A stretch of DNA of 64,000 bases from positions 6,937-70,936 of the forward strand of contig CAYVVD010000019.1 of the NCBI GenBank assembly GCA_964454975.1. Direction: 5' to 3'. A model generated the notes under the pieces. It searched no databases. It had not been told where the DNA came from and was given only the letters and a program-made list of their open reading frames with translations. The position numbers were made by a program, and so were the translations under genes. This document shows positions 1 through 9,287 of the stretch, piece after piece; the first letter of the stretch is position 1; each line of letters begins with the position of its first letter. This DNA is from CAYVVD01 sp964454975 (GTDB lineage Bacteria; Bacteroidota; Ignavibacteria; Kapaibacteriales; UBA2268).

Positions 1-546
1 GGCGCTCACGGGAGAAAGCTATTAGATTTTGTTGAGAATTATGGAGCTAAGCCTGTTGCTGCCCACCCTTACCAGACTTTCTTTTATTATACTGATTCAG
101 TTTTCAGGGATGTCCCCTGGGGAGTTGATGCTGATGAAACTGGCTTTAAACCCATCAGTGAATTTATTGCTCTTTCAGGTGGTAAAGCCATTAACATTTC
201 ACATTTCACCCCCGGGCAAAGGGCTTTATACCACGCATCCGCAGTAGCTGCATCCAATTTCCTTACTGCAGTAACAGCACTTGGGGCAGAGTTAGCAATA
301 AATATCGGAATCAGCCCGGATGATTTTTTATCTAAGATTATAATGACAAGCGCTGAGAACACAATAAGGAATATATCTGAAGACAGAGGCCCGGCTTTAA
401 CCGGCCCGATTGCCAGGGGTGATGAAAATACACTTGGCAGGCATTTAAAAGCAATGGAGAACTACCCTGAGTTGTTTTCAGCTTATAAAAAGTATGCAGA
501 AGCTACTACCGGACTGGATAGATATTTCCGAACAAAAGATTCATGA
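1..546 (+). CDS. DUF2520/Rossmann-like oxidoreductase, C-terminal part
   Basis: The frame is open from the first base of the window, so the 5' end lies outside; 181 codons remain before the TGA. The fragment carries features of the DUF2520 C-terminal domain of the F420-dependent NADP oxidoreductase-like family: AAHPYQTF near its start, an ALYHASAVAASNF helix in the middle, and LTGPIARGDENTLGRHL near the end. These proteins pair an N-terminal Rossmann fold with this all-helical domain; the substrate is unknown. An ATG at 343 is internal and not a real start. The next gene runs toward it on the minus strand, only 7 bp beyond the stop codon. Confidence 0.8.
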   Translation, partial: GAHGRKLLDFVENYGAKPVAAHPYQTFFYYTDSVFRDVPWGVDADETGFKPISEFIALSGGKAINISHFTPGQRALYHASAVAASNFLTAVTALGAELAINIGISPDDFLSKIIMTSAENTIRNISEDRGPALTGPIARGDENTLGRHLKAMENYPELFSAYKKYAEATTGLDRYFRTKDS

Positions 547-553
547 GAAATAC

Positions 554-1471
554 CTAATTAGGATTACCTTGTTCCTTCAATTTCCCGCCAAAAATAAACG
601 GAATTAAGACCGGGACCAATGTGATCACCGGGTAAAAACCAATTACCGCATCGTGGAAATTCAGGAAGCTTGTCAGGTTCATAATTATATTTATAAAAAC
701 CATGAAATACCAGAATTCTCTGTCTGATGAAGAAAGCTTCTTGGAGAATAATTTCTTAAAGAAAACGGCAATAGCAGATATTATCAGCAGACATGAAGAA
801 TAGAATAGAATTACCATCGTTGCTTTATGGCTTGATACTACTTCAAAAGGATTCGGGAAAGTAACATCAAATTTCCTCCAGGAATTTAGATGAGTAAGAA
901 AGAAATTTTCGATTGGATTTTCTATAGCATAACAAAGAACAATAAAAACAGCGATCATAGCAGGTATAAATCCGGAAAGGTAGATAAACGAAGTCTTTAG
1001 TGATTCAAATATCCTATTTTTTAATACGGCTATGTCTTGGTACTTTCCAAATTCCATCCAGAAAAAAAGCTGGAATACGGCGCCAATAATAAAGAGGCCG
1101 ATAACAGGATTGAATGAAACAAGAGGAGCAGTTAATACACCCACTAATACTGGCCATGCAGACTTCCTTCTGTGGTAAAACAATAAGATAATGAAAGTTA
1201 TAATAGAAATAGTCACTGCTGAATACTCAAGATTAACATCAACCGGGTTAATCAGTAAATAGATAAAATTGAGAGTTATAAATCCTGTCAGAGCCCATCC
1301 ATTCTTATAAACCAGTGCTATTGATCTATATATAAAAAGGGCCGCGATGGATTTCAAAAGGATAGAAAGGTATTCATTAACACTCGAAGGATTCAAAACA
1401 ACAAATAAAAATAAAAAGCCGCCGAAAAGTACGGCGGCTTCAACTAAAAGCTGTTTAACTCTTTGGCTCAT
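554..1471 (-). CDS. Polytopic membrane protein of unknown function
   Basis: A 305-residue, very hydrophobic protein with roughly eight predicted membrane segments (for example around residues 10-30, 35-50, 60-75, 85-100, 110-140, 165-190, 215-240 and 270-295). It resembles the uncharacterised inner-membrane proteins common in Bacteroidota (DUF6427-like), but I see no catalytic motif and assign no function. The start codon lies 8 bp downstream of the cyclophilin stop, so it is the last gene of a uppP / cyclophilin / membrane-protein operon. It converges with the DUF2520 gene. Confidence 0.75.
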   Translation of the reverse strand: MSQRVKQLLVEAAVLFGGFLFLFVVLNPSSVNEYLSILLKSIAALFIYRSIALVYKNGWALTGFITLNFIYLLINPVDVNLEYSAVTISIITFIILLFYHRRKSAWPVLVGVLTAPLVSFNPVIGLFIIGAVFQLFFWMEFGKYQDIAVLKNRIFESLKTSFIYLSGFIPAMIAVFIVLCYAIENPIENFFLTHLNSWRKFDVTFPNPFEVVSSHKATMVILFYSSCLLIISAIAVFFKKLFSKKLSSSDREFWYFMVFINIIMNLTSFLNFHDAVIGFYPVITLVPVLIPFIFGGKLKEQGNPN

Positions 1472-1479
1472 TATTGATT

Positions 1480-2076
1480 TTATTCTTCAACTTTTGTAAT
1501 AGTAATCTCGACTTTCTCATTCGGATTGTCTTTAGAGTCGCGGGGTACTTTCGCGATATAATCCACAAGTTCAATACCTTCCAGTACCTGGCCATAAACG
1601 GTGTACTGTCCGTCCAGGAAAGTCGCTTCGCCGTGGCAAATAAAGAATTGCGATGTTGCACTGTTCGGATCGTTTGAGCGAGCAGCAGATAAAATACCGG
1701 GCTTATGGCTAATATCATTGAACTCGGCTGGTACTTTGGTTTGTGAAGGATCGCCGTATCCCCAGGTTTCCTTTGGCCCGTTCTTCGAATTCGGGTCACC
1801 ACCCTGGATCATGAATCCCGGAATTACACGGTGGAACGCTGTGCCATTATAGAAGCCAATAGTAACCAGGCTGTCAAAATTATGTGCATGCTTGGGCGAA
1901 ATATCAGGGAAGGTTTCAAGGACGATTGTTCCTTTATCTTCACCACCATGAGTGACTGATATTTCATATTTCGGCCTTGGGTTGCCGGATTCATTAGGAA
2001 TTGTTTCTGCAGAAAGATCGGGTGTGGACATAGTCAATACCAAAATTAATGTGAACAAAGTTAGGATAAATTTCAT
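1480..2076 (-). CDS. Secreted cyclophilin-type peptidyl-prolyl isomerase
   Basis: A 198-residue protein with an N-terminal signal peptide (MKFILTLFTLILVLTMS, cleavage probably after DLSA) followed by a complete cyclophilin domain. Diagnostic motifs are FHRVIPGFMIQGGDP around residue 80, with the catalytic Arg in FHR, then SQFFICHGEATFLDGQYTVYG, and VLEG near the end. Cyclophilins speed cis-trans isomerisation of prolyl bonds; this one should act outside the cytoplasmic membrane on exported proteins. It sits 18 bp after uppP in the same operon. A 115-residue frame overlapping it (1455-1802) is a shadow. Confidence 0.92.
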   Translation of the reverse strand: MKFILTLFTLILVLTMSTPDLSAETIPNESGNPRPKYEISVTHGGEDKGTIVLETFPDISPKHAHNFDSLVTIGFYNGTAFHRVIPGFMIQGGDPNSKNGPKETWGYGDPSQTKVPAEFNDISHKPGILSAARSNDPNSATSQFFICHGEATFLDGQYTVYGQVLEGIELVDYIAKVPRDSKDNPNEKVEITITKVEE

Positions 2077-2094
2077 CTATCACTCCTGTTGTTA

Positions 2095-2952
2095 TTAAAT
2101 AATCCCATAATAAGCCAATGCTACAACTGCAATGCCCAAAACAATACGATAGGCAATAAATAATATTGTCGAATTTCGCTTCAAGTAAGAGATTAGAAAG
2201 GCTATTGCGGCGTAACCTGAAATGGCTGAAAACAAGGTTGCTATGCTTAGCGTAATGATTTCATCTTTTGTAATATAATCAAGTGATTCATAGAATTCAA
2301 GCAGACCGCTCCCGAACACAGCCGGAATACTCAAAAGGAAAGAAAAACGTGCTGCTACATCACGTTTTAGCCCCATAAATAATCCGGCAGTGATAGTAGT
2401 ACCCGAGCGGGATGCTCCCGGCAACAGGGCAAGGCACTGCGCAAATCCTACACCAATCGCATCTTTTATTGTTAATTCATTTATTTCTTTTTTGAAGCTT
2501 GCGGTTTTTTCAGCAATAAATAGAATTACTGCCAGGCCAATCAGGCTGAAACCTATAACGTATGGATCTTTGGTTATCGAGCCCTCAATAATTTTTTTTA
2601 CAGCCAGTCCAACGATTATAATTGGTATCGAGCCGAGAATTATAAGCCAGCCCATACGAGAATCGTGCGATTGCCTTTCAAGTTTCTTCCTTTGTGTAAA
2701 ATTATCTTTAATAAATGCTGCCGGAATTGATTTAAGCTCTTTTGCGAAGTAAGCCAGTACTGCTGCAAGAGTACCCAATTGTATTACTGCAATAAATGCT
2801 GTCCATCGTTCAGGATGTGCAGGGTCAACAAGCCCCATCAATTTCCCTGCAATTGTCAGGTGAGCTGTGCTACTTATCGGAATAAATTCAGAGAGCCCCT
2901 GTATAATGCCAAGAATAATGGCTTCTATTATGCTCATAAAGAAAGTATCCAT
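2095..2952 (-). CDS. uppP: Undecaprenyl-diphosphatase UppP/BacA
   Basis: A 285-residue integral membrane protein, usual for the family (about 265-285). It dephosphorylates undecaprenyl diphosphate to regenerate the lipid carrier for peptidoglycan and O-antigen synthesis, and in other bacteria confers bacitracin tolerance. The two signature motifs are present: GLSEFIPISSTAHL near the N-terminus (the (E/Q)E-type motif and PISS) and LPGASRSGTT near residue 178 (PGxSRSG). Translation may begin at the listed ATG or at an in-frame ATG five codons later (2937), which gives a more typical N-terminus (MSIIEAIILG). First gene of a three-gene minus-strand operon. Confidence 0.95.
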   Translation of the reverse strand: MDTFFMSIIEAIILGIIQGLSEFIPISSTAHLTIAGKLMGLVDPAHPERWTAFIAVIQLGTLAAVLAYFAKELKSIPAAFIKDNFTQRKKLERQSHDSRMGWLIILGSIPIIIVGLAVKKIIEGSITKDPYVIGFSLIGLAVILFIAEKTASFKKEINELTIKDAIGVGFAQCLALLPGASRSGTTITAGLFMGLKRDVAARFSFLLSIPAVFGSGLLEFYESLDYITKDEIITLSIATLFSAISGYAAIAFLISYLKRNSTILFIAYRIVLGIAVVALAYYGII

Positions 2953-3010
2953 AAAGAAATAATTTGAGAGTTTAAAATTATGGAATTTTAATGAATCATC
3001 AATGTAATGC

Positions 3011-3066
3011 TTCGACTTGGCTCAGAACGCCAACTTATTAGACTAAATAATTTTAGTGTCACACTG
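3011..3066. repeat. Decayed copy of a dispersed TGTCACACTGA / TTCGACTT-GCTCAG repeat
   Basis: The uppP-alaS spacer contains TTCGACTTGGCTCAG (3011-3025) and GTGTCACACTG (3056-3066). The same words occur near 55762-55830 and partly at 6211-6226. They resemble the small palindromic intergenic repeats (TGTCACACTGAGCG type) common in Bacteroidota-group genomes. This copy no longer forms a good hairpin. Confidence 0.4.
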
Positions 3067-3188
3067 TACGAATTCGAAGTATGGTGATTTTCTTAAGAAA
3101 AATCAGTTCCCTCTCATTCTCCAATAAAAATTCCGCTGTTACTTGTTTAATCATTAATTTTGTTTTTTTGAATTATCGTGAATTTGAA

Positions 3189-6100
3189 ATGACATCGAAT
3201 GAGATAAGGCAATCTTTTTTAAGCTTTTTCGAGGGAAAGCAGCACAGGATTGTTCCAAGCGCACCTGTTATTCCACATGGCGACCCTACATTATTATTCA
3301 CAAATGCCGGAATGAACCAGTTCAAAGACGTGTTTCTTGGTTCGGGTAAAAGAGACTATACAAGGGCTACTGATACCCAGAAATGCATCAGGGTTAGCGG
3401 CAAACACAATGACCTCGAGGAAGTTGGTGTTGATACATACCACCACACATTTTTTGAGATGCTTGGCAATTGGAGTTTTGGAGATTATTACAAAGAAGAA
3501 GCTATTGAATGGGCATGGGAATTATTAACTGAAGTATGGAAGTTACCTAAAGACCGTCTTTTTGCAACAGTTTTCCGAACTGATGATGAAGCTTTCGAAT
3601 TGTGGAAAAACTACCTCCCGGAGGAACGGATACTCCGTTTTGACGAGAAAGATAATTTTTGGGAGATGGGCGACACAGGCCCCTGTGGCCCCTGCAGTGA
3701 AATCCATTTTGACAGAACCCCCGATAAATCCGGCGCCAGTCTTGTAAATGCAGATTCGCCGGACGTAATCGAAATCTGGAACCTTGTTTTTATTCAGTAC
3801 AATCGCAAACCGGATGGCCATCTCGAGGAGCTCTCTGCAAAGCACGTTGATACAGGCATGGGCTTTGAGAGAATTTGTGCCGTTATCCAGGATAAAAATT
3901 CCAACTATGACACTGATGTTTTCCAGCCCGTAATTGAAAAAATTGAAGAATTAAGCAGTAAAAAATATTCCGGGGACCTCGATAATAAAGACGGCATAGC
4001 TATGCGTGTTATCGCTGACCATGTCCGTACGGTTTCATTTGCAATCGCAGATGGAGCCCTGCCCGGAAATGAAGGCCGGGGATATGTACTGAGAAGGATT
4101 CTGCGCAGGGGGTTACGATTTGCAAGGAACCTGGGTTTCACCGAACCTGTTATATATAAGCTGCTCCCTACCCTGGCAGGTAATATGGGCGGACAGTTCC
4201 CTGAACTTAGGCAAAATCTTCAGACTATTGAAAAAGTTATAAAAGGAGAAGAAGAGTCTTTTCTACAAACACTCGAACGTGGATTGGAAAAATTCGAAGA
4301 GATTACGCAACCCTTTATCACACGATTCAACGAAGAGGAAAAAAAAATTGTTGCGCTCGATTCTAAAGCAAGGGAATTACTTCTAAATGAGGCGAAGAGC
4401 CTTGATAAATACATGGTTCTTATATACAACCGTACAGCAACAATCTATGGGTTAGAAAGGGTTGACGCCATTGAAACGATTCAGAAACTTGCCTATGAAA
4501 ATCTTTCCAGGATTGATGAAAAGCAGCTTGCAATCCAAAGAGACAGGAACAGGACATTCTATGGGACCTTAAACGAACTGATTAGCACTATTGATGAAAT
4601 TCCTCAGCTTGATATAGAAACTGCTTTAAACAAAATATTCAAAAATATCCTGAATAATATCCGATTTGAACAGGGTGACGAAGCGGCAAAAGATTACGTT
4701 AATGAAACAATCAGTGAAGTAAATGAGAGACTTGACAAAGCATTTGCACCAGTAATTGAGGAAAGGAATACCATTCACAGTGCATTGCATGGAATTGGCG
4801 AGAGTATCCCGGGGGAAGATGCGTTTTTAATTTATGACAGCTTTGGTTTCCCACTTGACCTGACAGAATTACTTGCCCGCGAACTTGGGCTTAAAGTGGA
4901 CATCTATAAGTTCAATGAGAAAATGAAGGAGCAGCGCGAACGATCGAGGAAAGCAAGGAAGATAGCATCACAGCAACTTGAGCTACCTGAGTTTGAAGGT
5001 AAATCCACATTTACGGGTTATGATAGTTTTGAGGAGGAGGCGAAAGTCCTCTTTACCAATGACAACCAGGTTGTTCTTGACAAAACTCCATTCTATGTTG
5101 AAAGCGGAGGGCAGGTTTCGGATACCGGTTCAATTACAATTGCCGGAGAGAGTTACGATGTAACCGATGTCCGGAAATCCGGGGATGCAATTGTGCATAT
5201 ATGCGACCGTGAAGTTGAGCCTCTCTTCGGAGCATCAGCATTAGCAAAGATTGATGGAAAGCGGCGGAGGGCAATTATGCGCAACCACTCGGTTACTCAT
5301 CTCTTTCATGAGGCTCTCAGGCAAGTGCTAGGTAATCATGTCCAACAGCAGGGATCACTCGTAGCGCCGGATTACATGCGTTTTGATTTCAACCATTTTG
5401 AAAAAGTCAGCGCCGGTGAGATAAGACAAATTGAGGAAATAGTAAACAACAAAATCCTGGAATCTGTTCCTGTGCAAACACAAATCCTGAACATGGAAGA
5501 AGCAAGAAAGAACCCTAAAATCAAGATGTTTTTCGGTGATAAATATGGTGACGTTGTACGCACGGTAATTATGGATGATCAGTATTCAATAGAGCTTTGT
5601 GGCGGTACACACGTTAGCAATACAAGCGAAATCGGATTGTTCAAGATTACGTCGGAATCTTCTATTGCCGCCGGCATCAGGCGCGTTGAAGCAATCACCG
5701 GCGAGGGTATAGAAAAGTTCATTCATACGCTCGAATCGAAGCTTGAAGAGCAAAAAAGGGATTCTTCCAAACTACAGGAAAAAATAAAGCAGCTTGAAAA
5801 AGAACTATCAGAGCATAAACTATCACAAGCTTCAAATATACTGACAGACCTTGTCAAGCAAGCTGTTAAGTTCGATGGCATACGCATCGTAACGGGCAAA
5901 GTAGATGCTGAAAACATGGACGCCCTCCGCAACCTCGCAGAAAACCTGCGAAATGAACTTGGCAATTCGGGTATTGGCCTGCTTGCAATTCATGACGGCG
6001 AAAAGGTGCAGCTTGCCTGCATAAGCACAGACGATATTAAAGACAAATACCCTGCCGGCATGTTAGTTGGCGCAGCAGCAAAAACACTTGGCGGCGGTGG

Positions 6101-6206
6101 GGGCGGCAAACCCCATCTTGCAACTGCAGGAGGCAGAAATATCGAAGCCTTGGAACCACTTCTAAAAGATGGTTTTTTAAAGATTGTGAAGGGGATGAGA
6201 AGATAA
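3189..6206 (+). CDS. alaS: Alanyl-tRNA synthetase with large internal insertion
   Basis: Charges tRNA-Ala. The ATG at 3189 is chosen because it gives the canonical beginning MTSNEIRQSFLSFFEGKQH; a longer reading from 3081 adds 36 residues with no family resemblance. Class II catalytic motifs (FTNAGMNQFKDVF, TYHHTFFEMLGNWSFGDY), the editing-domain zinc site (HSVTH around residue 700 and CGGTH near 810) and the glycine-rich C-Ala end (GGGGGGKPHLATAGG) are all present. The protein is 1005 residues, against about 870-890 normally. The excess is a charged, helical stretch of about 160 residues (roughly 4306-4785) between LERGLEKFEE and GEDAFLIYDSFGFPLDLT, near the end of the tRNA-recognition domain. 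The frame stays open throughout, so the insertion is likely real. Confidence 0.95.
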   Translation: MTSNEIRQSFLSFFEGKQHRIVPSAPVIPHGDPTLLFTNAGMNQFKDVFLGSGKRDYTRATDTQKCIRVSGKHNDLEEVGVDTYHHTFFEMLGNWSFGDYYKEEAIEWAWELLTEVWKLPKDRLFATVFRTDDEAFELWKNYLPEERILRFDEKDNFWEMGDTGPCGPCSEIHFDRTPDKSGASLVNADSPDVIEIWNLVFIQYNRKPDGHLEELSAKHVDTGMGFERICAVIQDKNSNYDTDVFQPVIEKIEELSSKKYSGDLDNKDGIAMRVIADHVRTVSFAIADGALPGNEGRGYVLRRILRRGLRFARNLGFTEPVIYKLLPTLAGNMGGQFPELRQNLQTIEKVIKGEEESFLQTLERGLEKFEEITQPFITRFNEEEKKIVALDSKARELLLNEAKSLDKYMVLIYNRTATIYGLERVDAIETIQKLAYENLSRIDEKQLAIQRDRNRTFYGTLNELISTIDEIPQLDIETALNKIFKNILNNIRFEQGDEAAKDYVNETISEVNERLDKAFAPVIEERNTIHSALHGIGESIPGEDAFLIYDSFGFPLDLTELLARELGLKVDIYKFNEKMKEQRERSRKARKIASQQLELPEFEGKSTFTGYDSFEEEAKVLFTNDNQVVLDKTPFYVESGGQVSDTGSITIAGESYDVTDVRKSGDAIVHICDREVEPLFGASALAKIDGKRRRAIMRNHSVTHLFHEALRQVLGNHVQQQGSLVAPDYMRFDFNHFEKVSAGEIRQIEEIVNNKILESVPVQTQILNMEEARKNPKIKMFFGDKYGDVVRTVIMDDQYSIELCGGTHVSNTSEIGLFKITSESSIAAGIRRVEAITGEGIEKFIHTLESKLEEQKRDSSKLQEKIKQLEKELSEHKLSQASNILTDLVKQAVKFDGIRIVTGKVDAENMDALRNLAENLRNELGNSGIGLLAIHDGEKVQLACISTDDIKDKYPAGMLVGAAAKTLGGGGGGKPHLATAGGRNIEALEPLLKDGFLKIVKGMRR

Positions 6207-6210
6207 GGAT

Positions 6211-6226
6211 TGTCACACTGAACGCC
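6211..6226. repeat. Fragment of dispersed TGTCACACTGA repeat
   Basis: TGTCACACTGAACGCC lies just past the alaS stop codon. It shares its first eleven bases with the consensus of the palindromic repeat seen best at 55762-55830. Only half an element is visible. Confidence 0.3.
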
Positions 6227-6264
6227 TTGCAACGCCAGTGGCAATGGGAGTAATTTTGCAACTA

Positions 6265-6301
6265 TAAAAAAAAACCGGGCTATTTACCCGGCTTATTTTT
6301 T
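6265..6301. terminator. Bidirectional rho-independent terminator between alaS and ilvE
   Basis: The stem CCGGG (6275-6279) pairs with CCCGG (6287-6291) around a 7-nt loop. A T-rich run follows on the plus strand (CTTATTTTTT) and a run of eight A lies on its left, giving a U tract for minus-strand transcripts. It can therefore end both the alaS and the ilvE transcripts, which converge here. Confidence 0.8.
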
Positions 6302-6318
6302 CGATTCTTCCTTTTAAT

Positions 6319-7436
6319 TCAGGCGAGTTCTTCATGCTCCACCCTTCTTCCAAGCTTTACAGGCATGTTCCAGTTAAATATATCAGGAAGCTCGCCATGT
6401 TGAATGCCCGTTATAGTATCATACATCTTCTGCGCGACAGTGCCTATTTTCTTGTCGTTGATAATGTAATCTTCACCATGGTAGTGAAGCAATCCAACAG
6501 GTGAAATAACAGCTGCAGTGCCGGTTCCGAATACTTCTTTCAAGCTTCCGTCCAGGTTAGCTTCAATTACTTCGTCAATTGTTATCGGCCTTTCGTTTGT
6601 TTTCATACCAAAAGAATGCGCAAGCTTAAGCACTGAATCCCTTGTAACTCCATTAAGGATTGAGCCTTGAGTAAGCGGCGGTGTTACTAATTCATCATTA
6701 ATCACGAACATTATGTTCATAGCGCCTACTTCGTCAATGTATTTACGTTCAACCCCATCAAGCCAAAGCACTTGGGAGAATCCCATCTTTTTGGCTTTTT
6801 CACCGGCAAGAAGCGAGGCTGCATAGTTTGCTGCAGTTTTTGCCTGTCCAAGCCCGCCACGTACAGCCCGTACAAATNNNNNNNNNNAAATTCATCAGTA
6901 ACAAGTATTTTCAGTGGGTTTAGGCCTTCAGGATAGTATGAAGCAACAGGTGATGTTACTATTATAAAATAATATGAGTCTGAAGCATGTACGCCGAGGA
7001 AGTTACCTGTTCCAAATGAAACCGGGCGAATATAAAGCGACCTGCCCTTTTCTTTAGGAACAAATTTGCTTTCAGTTTTTACGATTGTCTTTACAGCTTC
7101 CAGGAAGTCAGATTTCCTGTATGGCGGGATGCAAACCCTTATTGCAGAATTCCACATTCTTTTAGCATTCATTTCCGGTCGGAAAATATTTATGTTGCCA
7201 TCAACGCTGTGGAATGCTTTTAAGCCTTCAAAAATTGATTGTCCGTAATGCAGGGTTGCGTTGCCGGGAGGTATTGCGAGCGGTTGATTAGGCAGGATCC
7301 TTCCCGGCAGCCACTGGCCTTCAATATATTCGGCAATGTACATGTGGTCAGAAAAATATTTACCAAAACCAAGGTTATCCCAGTCGATATTGTGATAGTT
7401 TGTTTCTTCGGCGAGCGTAATAGAAATATTACTCAT
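6319..7436 (-). CDS. ilvE: Branched-chain amino acid aminotransferase (split by assembly gap)
   Basis: A PLP-dependent fold-type IV enzyme making leucine, isoleucine and valine from their 2-oxo acids. The N-terminal half has LHYGQSIFEGLKAF and IRPVSFGTG; the C-terminal half has GQAKTAANYAAS (the Lys is the PLP Schiff-base residue), DEVGAMNIMFV and EVFGTGTAAVISPVG. Ten N at 6878-6887 interrupt it: with ten bases the two halves are out of frame, giving two apparent ORFs. Both flanks carry AAAT on the plus strand; merging that overlap restores the frame as DEFVRAVRGG, which fits the family. The gene is thus probably intact in the organism. It lies 23 bp after the M49 peptidase gene. Confidence 0.93.
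6878..6887. other. Assembly gap (10 N) inside ilvE
   Basis: Ten N placeholders. The flanks end CAAAT and begin AAATT, so the contigs may simply overlap by four bases, with no sequence missing. Confidence 0.9.
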
Positions 7437-7459
7437 TTTAGCCCCCTTTCATTATTCCG

Positions 7460-9175
7460 TTAATATCTGTCAGTTTCATTTCCCCCTTTCTTACCTATTA
7501 AATTGCCTGTAACAAAAGCATAAGTCGTGTTTAAATCACGGGGTACGTCCTTTAATAGTTCAATCTCGGCTTTAGTAGCCTCATCCATTTCTCCGTATTC
7601 ATCAAGCATTATACCGGCTGACTTATAATTACCTTCAGCCTGCAATGTTAAAACTTTGCCTGCAAGTTCGGATACTACGTCAAAAAACTTGTCATTGTTA
7701 ATTGTGTATTTATCGTTTTCCCCCTTAACTATTGCTCTGTGTTTGCGGAGATAATTCAGTTGAATCATGTTTGCTTTGCCATGTGCTTCTTCTATTCCAA
7801 ACCTTATAGAACGGTAAAGCCCTGCAACAAATGTTACAACGGTTTTCTGAACACGTTCATCATCAATCAGCCCCATCTCCTTCATTATACTAATATTATG
7901 CATTCCCACAATATCAGCTTTCAATTCTTCGATTGCAGAGTATCGTTCTTTGAGCGCCTTCCTGACAGTAAGCTCGGGCTTACCATAAACATATCCCCTG
8001 CCTAATGTATGAGAAACCTCGTGAAGGGTAACAAAGCTTGTAAAGGCATTCCCGTCCACAAATTGATGGAGTGATTCATCAAGCATCACTTTTGAAATTG
8101 GAATTACAATTTTATTGAATTTGGCTTCCATCATGTTCTTATACATAGACTTTTTAGCGCCCTTTGTTTTGTGCACACGCGGGTCATTTGGCAGTGAAGC
8201 AGCTATCGTTTTCACTCCTTTCTGGCAATCCCCACCAAAATATACAACATTCACAACCTGGAGGATGTTTCCTTTCCCTGCACTCTCACGAATGTATTTC
8301 TTATCATAAGGTAGTTTTTGTTCAAAGTTATCGATATTTTGCTCGAACAGTTCCAGTTCCTTAGTTGCCAGGACATCCCTAACCATTACTACTGATTCGT
8401 AGGCGGTTTTATAGTTGAAGAGGCCATCTTCATAATTTTCAATTGGACCGATCACAATGTCAATATCGTTATCGGCCAGGTCCATCCATGCCATATCGCT
8501 TTTGAAATAATCATCTTTGCGTATGCCTTCTGCTCTAAGTGTCAGGTAATTCTTCAAAGTCGGGTTTTCAGCATAGGAGGCTGCTTCCTCAAGTTTTGCA
8601 GCCAGTTTTTCAGTTTCAGGATACATTTCATGGTAAGGAACACCTTTTAGCCTTGCGTTCTGCCTAACAACAATTGTGTACTGGTTTTCAAGTTCTTCCC
8701 GCAAATTGGGATATTCCTGAATTGTTTGCTCAAACTCTTCCTTGGTAATATTAACCGGATAGAATGCTCCACCTTCGGGTCTTTTTTCAGGCCCTTCCCC
8801 TACAAACCGTTCATTGTCATAAATGGCGTCGTAGGGACCGTAATTAATAAGAACATATTCGAGGTTTTTTCGGGAAGATTCCGTATCAGCCTTTTTCAAA
8901 GAATCCCTTACCGGGATTGAAGAATGGGATGTCTGTTTCCAGAAAATACCATCAGCAATTACTCCGGCTTCGACTAATAATTCAATGACCTTTATTTGTG
9001 AATCGCTCAGGTGGCTTAAATCAGCTTCAATAATGGTAGGCGAGTAGGCATCAATTTTACTTTGTAATTCACTGAAATCCTCTACGGGCATATTTTCTTC
9101 TTTTGGTGTTTTGTTATTACATGAAATAATTACCGCTGCAATCAGCATCATCAATATTTTATATCTGATTTTCAT
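7460..9175 (-). CDS. M49 (dipeptidyl-peptidase III)-like metallopeptidase lipoprotein
   Basis: A 571-residue protein with a lipoprotein signal (lipobox VIISC, Cys around residue 19), so it is probably tethered to a membrane facing the periplasm or surface. The central region carries the zinc motif HEVSH in LHEVSHTLGRGYVYGK (about residue 384) and, some 40 residues on, EELKADIVG, which should supply the third zinc ligand. This arrangement fits the peptidase M49 / DPP III-like family. Classical DPP III enzymes have a six-residue HExxGH, whereas here the spacing is the five-residue HExxH seen in the Nudix-linked or bacterial branch. Substrate is unknown; peptide trimming is inferred. Cotranscribed with ilvE downstream. 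Confidence 0.78.
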   Translation of the reverse strand: MKIRYKILMMLIAAVIISCNNKTPKEENMPVEDFSELQSKIDAYSPTIIEADLSHLSDSQIKVIELLVEAGVIADGIFWKQTSHSSIPVRDSLKKADTESSRKNLEYVLINYGPYDAIYDNERFVGEGPEKRPEGGAFYPVNITKEEFEQTIQEYPNLREELENQYTIVVRQNARLKGVPYHEMYPETEKLAAKLEEAASYAENPTLKNYLTLRAEGIRKDDYFKSDMAWMDLADNDIDIVIGPIENYEDGLFNYKTAYESVVMVRDVLATKELELFEQNIDNFEQKLPYDKKYIRESAGKGNILQVVNVVYFGGDCQKGVKTIAASLPNDPRVHKTKGAKKSMYKNMMEAKFNKIVIPISKVMLDESLHQFVDGNAFTSFVTLHEVSHTLGRGYVYGKPELTVRKALKERYSAIEELKADIVGMHNISIMKEMGLIDDERVQKTVVTFVAGLYRSIRFGIEEAHGKANMIQLNYLRKHRAIVKGENDKYTINNDKFFDVVSELAGKVLTLQAEGNYKSAGIMLDEYGEMDEATKAEIELLKDVPRDLNTTYAFVTGNLIGKKGGNETDRY

Positions 9176-9287
9176 TTACTGAACAATGCCCCATAGTTAA
9201 AGAACGATATCTGATTTAGTCTTGTAATATACGTCAAAAGCGGCATAAGTACAAGGGAATTCGGCACAGCAAACTATTTTTAACAGA

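Noticed and set aside
1455..1802. A 115-residue minus-strand ORF
   Set aside because: It lies inside the cyclophilin gene in another frame and has no protein resemblance.
6726..7436. Frameshifted ilvE as a pseudogene
   Set aside because: The frame break coincides exactly with ten N placeholders and disappears when the four-base flank overlap is merged.
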